Shown piece by piece: positions 58,045 to 64,000 of a DNA stretch of 64,000 bases. The notes beneath the pieces are model-generated. The model was not told the origin of the DNA. It worked only from the letters and a program-made list of their open reading frames with translations, and did no database searches. This stretch comes from Kwoniella bestiolae CBS 10118. Taxonomy: Eukaryota; Basidiomycota; Tremellomycetes; Tremellales; Cryptococcaceae. The position numbers and the translations under genes were made by a program. Numbering within the stretch: position 1 is the stretch's first letter; every line of letters starts with the position of its first letter. Where the stretch lies: positions 372,001 through 436,000 of the forward strand of contig NC_089241.1 in the NCBI RefSeq assembly GCF_000512585.2, written 5' to 3'.

Positions 58045-60226
58045 CTTGATTGATCAAGAAGGATTATGGATTAATCCACTGTGGAGCAATAAGAATATGA
58101 ATATGGGATGATGAATCCACCGAAAACGCGGACCGGGTTTGACCGATTGGGGAAAGGAGAGGGACGGTGAGAGAAGCAGAAGAAGAAGGCACAATGATCA
58201 GCTCCTGGTTCTATGTGAATACTGGATTTTACCATATGAGGTGAACGGAGATACAAAGAGGCGAATACATGAGGATGAGGATGTTTATATAATGTAGATC
58301 AACGATGAGATGGGAAAAGGATCCCTTTGATGGATGATAGGATGATGGGATGATGAAATAACCGGACTCCGATGAAAGAGGGAAAAGGGATCATCCCATA
58401 GCGTATGAGTGGGTGTAGCTCGGATGACCGGTCATAGATCAATGAGATGCGAGGTGATGAACAAAGAAACCAGTCTAGGGGAATAAGGATGTATCGACAC
58501 ATTGGCCACTCACAATTATCGATGAAACTTGATTGATGGTGAAAGCACTCCTCTCCTTTCAACTAGTTGTTTTCCCTGCCTGTTTAAAATCTCTACGATG
58601 CAATTCCGTCTAAACCTGTTATCCTGATGATGATGTATCGTGCGTGAAAGGTATCTCCAAAAGGCGTTGGTGTTGTGGATGTATCGTTGGTGATGGGTAA
58701 GAGAAAAACAATGTTTATTGATTTATTGTTGTTTCTTGGAATCGGGAATGGATGTACGTGTTACAATGATGACTGATGGGATACAAGTATAATGGAATAA
58801 ACTGCAAATACATATACAGGTTTTTTCCTTTTCCTTCTTCTTTGCTGATTTGAATGTCTTGAATCGCTGACGCGGGGAAAAAGGGTAAAAAGAGATTGGT
58901 TGGGCAGTGTGTGAGAAATACCAACACACTAGGGAGAGGAGTTGTTGTCTAATTAGGCCCCGGTCTGTGCTGTGTGCTATTATGAGGTGTTTTACGAGAG
59001 GTGACGGGAGATCAATAAGGGGGAAGAGCAAGTAAAAGGGCAGACGAATGCTACTGTGGTCCCTTTGTTATGATGTTATGGATGTTTCTCTGCATTCCCT
59101 CCTTGGTTTCCTTGGGGATCCCCCGCATTTGAATATTGATTGAATGATTCGATTACAATGAGCCCCTGCCTTTTTCCCCTTTTCCCCTTGGATACCCCAT
59201 TTGCCCCAAAAGTTTGAAGGGTTGAGCCCCGTATTACACTTTCCTCTGGATTGGTGCGTGTGCTACGAATGAATCCCTTTTGGTGTGTCTTTGTTCCTGA
59301 GAGGATTACGCTTACGATGGGAATTGAAATAACTACTTCGGGTTATAACACAGAACAATGGCCATTTCTCGGCCGGACCTAAACTTTACTTTGTTACTTG
59401 TTGCGCTCAGCTCTGCTCCCGCATACATGTCAACGATGATGATGATGATGATGATGATGATGCATGATGCATGTTTCACTTTTGACGATTGTTGGAATAC
59501 CTCATCAATTACATGTACATATCCAATCATACATGGATGGGGTATTGCCAATGATCGACACCTTGGTACGAGTACCTCGGTCAAAACATCGCATGGATCG
59601 TTTTGATCGTAATGTTAAGCGGGATACCCTCAAGCACAGTTCGCTTAGTTATTGGGAAACATGCTCCGAACCGAATTACAATAATGGCATACGATCCAGT
59701 CTGGACAAGGTACATTACATGACCACCATTGCAGCCCAGACAGAAGCGTGTATAAGTAACTTGAGCGCTAAGAGGTACGGTGGACATGTGTAGCGCGCTT
59801 GGATCTTCATCCTCGTCCTGATTATTCGGAGACTGATGGAAATGCATGCCGTCATGGTATAACATTCCATCAGTCATGGCATTTCTTTTTCTTCTCATCG
59901 AGGTGTTGATTCATCACGATGACTCAGCCTCCACTGTTCTGATATCTCGGTACCACATTGCGCCTTAGCTTTGAAAGTTGCAGCGAAGGTATCAGTGCGG
60001 AGTCAGTACAGTACCGCCATGTCACCTCGGTCGTTTTATCATAATGCATATGTCATCATTCATGATCTATGGATACAAGAAATTAACCTTCTGCCTATAA
60101 GCACAACTTGTATTTCCAATCGCATAATCGCATAATACGTAAAAGCACCAAGAGAAAGCAAGAGATCAAATTGTGATGTGTCGTCAGCGATATATCCCTA
60201 ACATTTTGATCTTTCATCATGACCTA
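58045..60226. promoter_or_regulatory. 2.2-kb upstream region of the bHLH gene
   Basis: Long upstream region of a transcription-factor gene and 3' flank of the carboxylesterase; long leaders of this kind are common for regulators. It includes an ATG trinucleotide microsatellite at about 59436-59461. No gene is supported. Confidence 0.45.
59436..59466 (+). repeat. (ATG)n microsatellite
   Basis: About nine ATG units followed by CATGATGCATG. Also gives poly-Met or poly-Ile in spurious frames. Confidence 0.9.
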
Positions 60227-62785
60227 TTAGTATCCAAGCTCGACAGGATGACCATTCAAGTAGTTGTTGGAACCTTCTCGGTAGTTATCTTGGATCAAGG
60301 TTGAGTTGTTGATCGTGAACTTGAGGATATCCTTTCGACCAGCCAAGAGATCATGTTCCGTCCAATAAGTCGAGTTGACAGGAGCCTCGGGAGTAGTGGG
60401 AGGTACAGGAGCGGTCGTATTGACGTATGGATCGGGATAGATGTATGGGTTCGAAGCGTTGGGACCATTGGGGTTACCAAAGTAGGTGAAGTTGACCCTG
60501 GTAGATATGCAATTCAGTGTCACATATGGTCAATGGAAGATGTGATCATCCACTCACCAGTAACTTTGGATCAAACGAGACAAGTTTCTCTCAGGCTCAG
60601 TCCAATTGTTGTTCCAGCCGAAAACGTAAGGAAGATCGGAAAGATGTTGAGCTGAAAGCAAAGACATGTCAGCAAAGTGCATTTGATGTTCTATTCAGCC
60701 ATATTACTCACCTCCGTATCTGTTGGTCGAGATGTTCCCGAGTACATAATCGAAAGTGTAAGTCCAAGTTCGATTGTAGAAGTACTCATTGGCTTGACGA
60801 AGCATGTGTCGTCGGGGAGCAGTGTGTCGAGCATCGGTCAGGAGGGCAGCGAATTGCTTGTACCTATGAAGTGGAATGTCAGCTCGCATTCAAATGGTAC
60901 ATTGATGATACTCACGCGGAATCAAGACCGAAAGTAGCATTACCAGAACCGAAAGGTCTGACAGGAGACGTATCGTAGTCAGCATCTAACACACCTTTCC
61001 AATAAAATCCTACTTACGCTCCTCGAGCTGGTACATCTGGGTACCATGTAGCTGTGAGATTATCAGTGAAGTTGGCGGGGAGCGGGACTGGGTACAGATT
61101 GTTGAAGTAGTCGGGCAAGGTATCGCCAGTGATATTGACGGGAGTAGCACCGGTCGCTCTGACAATATACTGGCTTAGCAGGTATACCAGGGAATACTGA
61201 AGATGGTACTCACTCGTCTTTAGTTTGACCAATGATGAACGGGATAGGAGCGATAACACCTTTCTCGAGTAATTTCCAAGGTTGATCAGGGATGAGATCG
61301 GAATCGACACTTGGACCTGCGAGAAGCAGGGTGAGATACAGTATTTCCCTATAACCTTTATAGCTTACCGTAAACGAAGCTAGATGTCAAGATATAGTCA
61401 GCTTGAGATTCGCTTTACTCGAACGAGCCATCTAATCTCACCTTCTGGTCCAGTTAGGGTTAGAAAGGATAATTAACTGAGCATTGAGAATCTCCTGAGC
61501 AGTATGATTTCGAAGGCAGCCGACCTCTTGACCGAAAGTGGTGTTATCGCAGTTGGTCAAGTTGAGGAGTTGAGTGTATGGTTCGAGCCAAGTCTTTTCG
61601 GTAAGACCAACAGGTACGCTGGAGGGAGCACCGGAACTCATGATCTGTAGATGTCTCGTCAGCTTTTCGAACGATGGTAGTCTGTCAGTGATAACTCACC
61701 GCAGAGTTGAAAAGGCTTTGCCCGGTATCAAAGTATAGGTGGGATATGGTAATGGCACCAGCTGAGTGACCGTGAAGGGTGACCTATGGCCATATGGCGT
61801 CAGCTTGAATGTGGGAAACGTCGAAACCCGATTCAGCTCACCCTATGTTTGTCTCCACCGAATGCCCAGATGTTCTCTTGTACCCATTCCAAAGCACGGA
61901 TGATATCTCTCATACCGAGGTTACCGGCTCGAGCGTGGTCGAACGCGGGACCGTTGCTGACACAGCCAAAATGGATTAGTCTGCTTTATAAAATCCCAAG
62001 ATGGGGCAACTCACGGCCATCCAAATACACCAAGTCGATAGTTTAGGGTGACGAAGATTACCGGTTTTTCCTGGTTAGGATAGTTATCAGTTGGGTGTCA
62101 TTCTAAGATTCAGGCTAAAAGGCGACTCACGAGATCTTGCGAGTACGAAACAATGTTAGTACCATCATGGACAGTACCACTTCCCCATTCCCAGCCACCG
62201 GGATGACTAGAGCGTGACGAAAAGGTTGTATCAGACATGACTTATAGATGAAGCTGAGGGGTGTAGAGTCTAACACTCACAGATAAACGATAACGGGAAG
62301 AGGATCCTCGGATTCCCAGCAGCTAGAAGGAGTGTAGACGTTAAGGAAGAGACAGTTCTCAGAGGTGCCTCCTGGACCGATGTCTGGGTTGGTGGGATCT
62401 TGAAGACATGATGGAGCGGGATGACGAGCGTCAACATCATCGGTGTAGTTGTATGGGATAGGTCTTCTCCATCGAAGGAAGCCGATAGCTGTGAGTGACC
62501 TCTCGTCAGCTCAACCATGAAAGGGATATGACACGTATCTAGGGATATGTGGTCAAGATGAAAAGAGAACCTACGAGGAGCAGCGTATGGAATACCATAA
62601 AACTTGTCTACCTTGTTAGTCTCATCGTGAACACCGGTGATAGTCACTCCTTCTTTATAGAGTAGTGAGTTGTAAGGGTGGATAGTGACGGCGGGTGAGG
62701 ATGAGCCACCGTCACCTTTCTTACGAGCATCGAGAGTTGATGATAAGATTAGAGGGATGAAGGGAAGGAGGGATAGTAAACGCAT
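60227..62785 (-). CDS. Secreted type-B carboxylesterase/lipase
   Basis: Extracellular alpha/beta hydrolase cleaving carboxylic esters. The start is ATG at 62785, giving signal peptide MRLLSLLPFIPLILSSTLDA. Family blocks in order: VDKFYGIPYAAPP, the second signature SENCLFLNVYTPSSC, the oxyanion-hole HPGGWEWGSG, the nucleophile elbow GHSAGA (Ser), LIPDQPW around the acidic residue, and QHLSDLPYVFGWNNNW with the probable catalytic His. Many N-x-S/T sites are present in the C-terminal half (NATFGL, NRTWTYT, NWTEPERNLS). About eleven exons. An upstream in-frame ATG at about 63016 exists, but the codons between are not signal-peptide-like, so the 62785 start is preferred. Confidence 0.88.
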
Positions 62786-64000
62786 GGTGTATGATTGGAT
62801 GTCAAGGCTATAGCATACGGTAGGGAGGATATAAGCTATGTAGAGGATGAGAAAGAAAGATAAGAAGAAGAGGAGTGAAGTTTGGGTCAAGGGGTATTTA
62901 TATCTACGTCTTTCATGACTGGTCGGATTGACTCTCTGATTCTTCCCATCTGCACGCTCCTCTCTCTCGTTATTCACCTCGTGTTGTGCCTGCATGACAT
63001 GCTGATTCATCGACAATGATGGATGGTATGATATGATTGATAGGTGGATAAGAGTGAGACAGTGAGGAATGTTGAATGCTCGGGTATGATGGTTATATTC
63101 GGTCAGGTACGATTAAAGATTGATCTGCGATACTACACTTGTTGATCTTCAGCTTGGGAGGTGAGTGGGTCGACGTGGTCAGACGTTTGTTTTGCTAAGC
63201 GAGGTCAATCCATCAGTGACAAGTGACAAGTGACTAGTGACTAGCTTGAAAACTTAGTTGCGAATGGGATCCTTTGTGATGGTTGAACCCTCCCTTTACA
63301 ACGTGTTGAGCAGATCTGATCTTGTGTTGGAGCAGGCTGCGTGCATGACCGAAGAAGATGAGGGTGTCATCGATTGATTGATTGTTTGGTCAGATGGAGA
63401 GAGGAATGATCACTGCCAGGATGAGTGGGAGCATGCGGGAACCATTGAGATGGATTGACTTGAGCAGTCGAAGGACTGGATGTGGAGAAACAGATGGACT
63501 TGTAGCGTTATCGTGTAGTGCTGACGATCATATTTGCGATATCTGACGTGGCCAATCTGCTAGTCAGCTCTCCATCAACCATCCGCTATGGCGATTCGTA
63601 GATATCATGTAACAGACGTATTGCTGGAGAGTGTCATAAGTAATGAATGAGAACGGATATCCCATAACTTATCCATGTTGCTTGTGCACAGCAGCTGGTC
63701 GAATGGTTCGATCTGCTTAATTGAGCTACCCACTTACACGAGCCTCAGACGAGATTTGAGATTAGATCACCTCTTCGAGAGATGGGATCCGCTCCGATAA
63801 AGTGGAAAAGTGTCATCGCTTCAACCTCACTTTGAAATCTACTCAATCTTGTCCATCGCATCTGCGGCTCTATCGTATCCTGTCCTCTCACCGCTGGCAA
63901 CACCTGGACAAGATGATCTCGCTGCTTGGCGCCAGCCCATCAAACATGTCTCCGCGGTCCGTCCACCGAGCGATCCGACGCGCGTTATCAAAGATTCCAG
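62786..64000. other. Upstream of carboxylesterase; no gene seen
   Basis: The promoter region of the carboxylesterase followed by sequence without recognised coding signal to the window end. GTGACAAGTGACAAGTGACTAGTGAC short repeats lie at about 63218-63242. Confidence 0.4.

Noticed and set aside
1..64000. tRNA or rRNA genes and CRISPR arrays
   Set aside because: Scanning for B-box-like GGTTCGA sequences found only coding or unstructured matches, and no spaced repeat arrays were seen; a covariance-model search would be decisive.

Overview
The window looks like nuclear DNA of a basidiomycete yeast of the Tremellomycetes (Cryptococcus/Kwoniella clade). Nearly every gene is cut by many very short introns (about 38-120 nt) with GTGAGT/GTAAGT donors and CTGAY branch points. 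The gene content fits: a Stealth-family xylosylphosphotransferase-like gene (XPT1 type), Rho3, Cdc48, SmB, a karyogamy protein and an Mpdu1 homologue. The lineage is inferred from gene content and architecture; no search was run. I reconstructed exon joins by eye, so internal boundaries are approximate except where positions are stated.

Layout: 1-10.8 kb holds an XPT1-like gene (3' end outside the window), RHO3, a small SelK/SelG-like membrane protein and a secreted acidic Ser/Thr-rich protein, followed by about 2.9 kb without a recognisable gene. From about 10.83 to 16.44 kb there is a gene-free island almost devoid of CpG. It holds at least eight solo LTR-like repeats of two families, several with intact 5-bp target-site duplications. 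From 16.7 to 38.8 kb are Derlin, a MTH1-like Nudix hydrolase, CDC48, a WSC-domain wall/secreted protein, a KAR5/Tht1 nuclear-fusion protein, a DHHC palmitoyltransferase, an SR-type splicing factor, a DUF4336 protein, a C2H2 zinc-finger protein and a nucleotidyltransferase-like protein. From 39.5 to 62.8 kb are SmB, a Sds3/Dep1-like chromatin protein, a 3.4 kb divergent intergenic region, an LRR protein, an auxin-efflux-carrier family transporter, an unknown charged protein, MPDU1, a class B bHLH factor and a secreted carboxylesterase.

The genes mostly serve unrelated housekeeping roles. Themes that recur are ER/Golgi function and protein quality control (Derlin and Cdc48 are ERAD partners; MPDU1 and the XPT1-like enzyme act in glycosylation), and splicing (SmB, SR protein). 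The most notable observations are the CpG-depleted solo-LTR island, a predicted 4-nt micro-exon in SmB, a 13-nt terminal exon that supplies the conserved Cdc48 tail, a G-run frame break in the SelK-like gene, and an SR protein whose tail is Arg-Asp rather than Arg-Ser.
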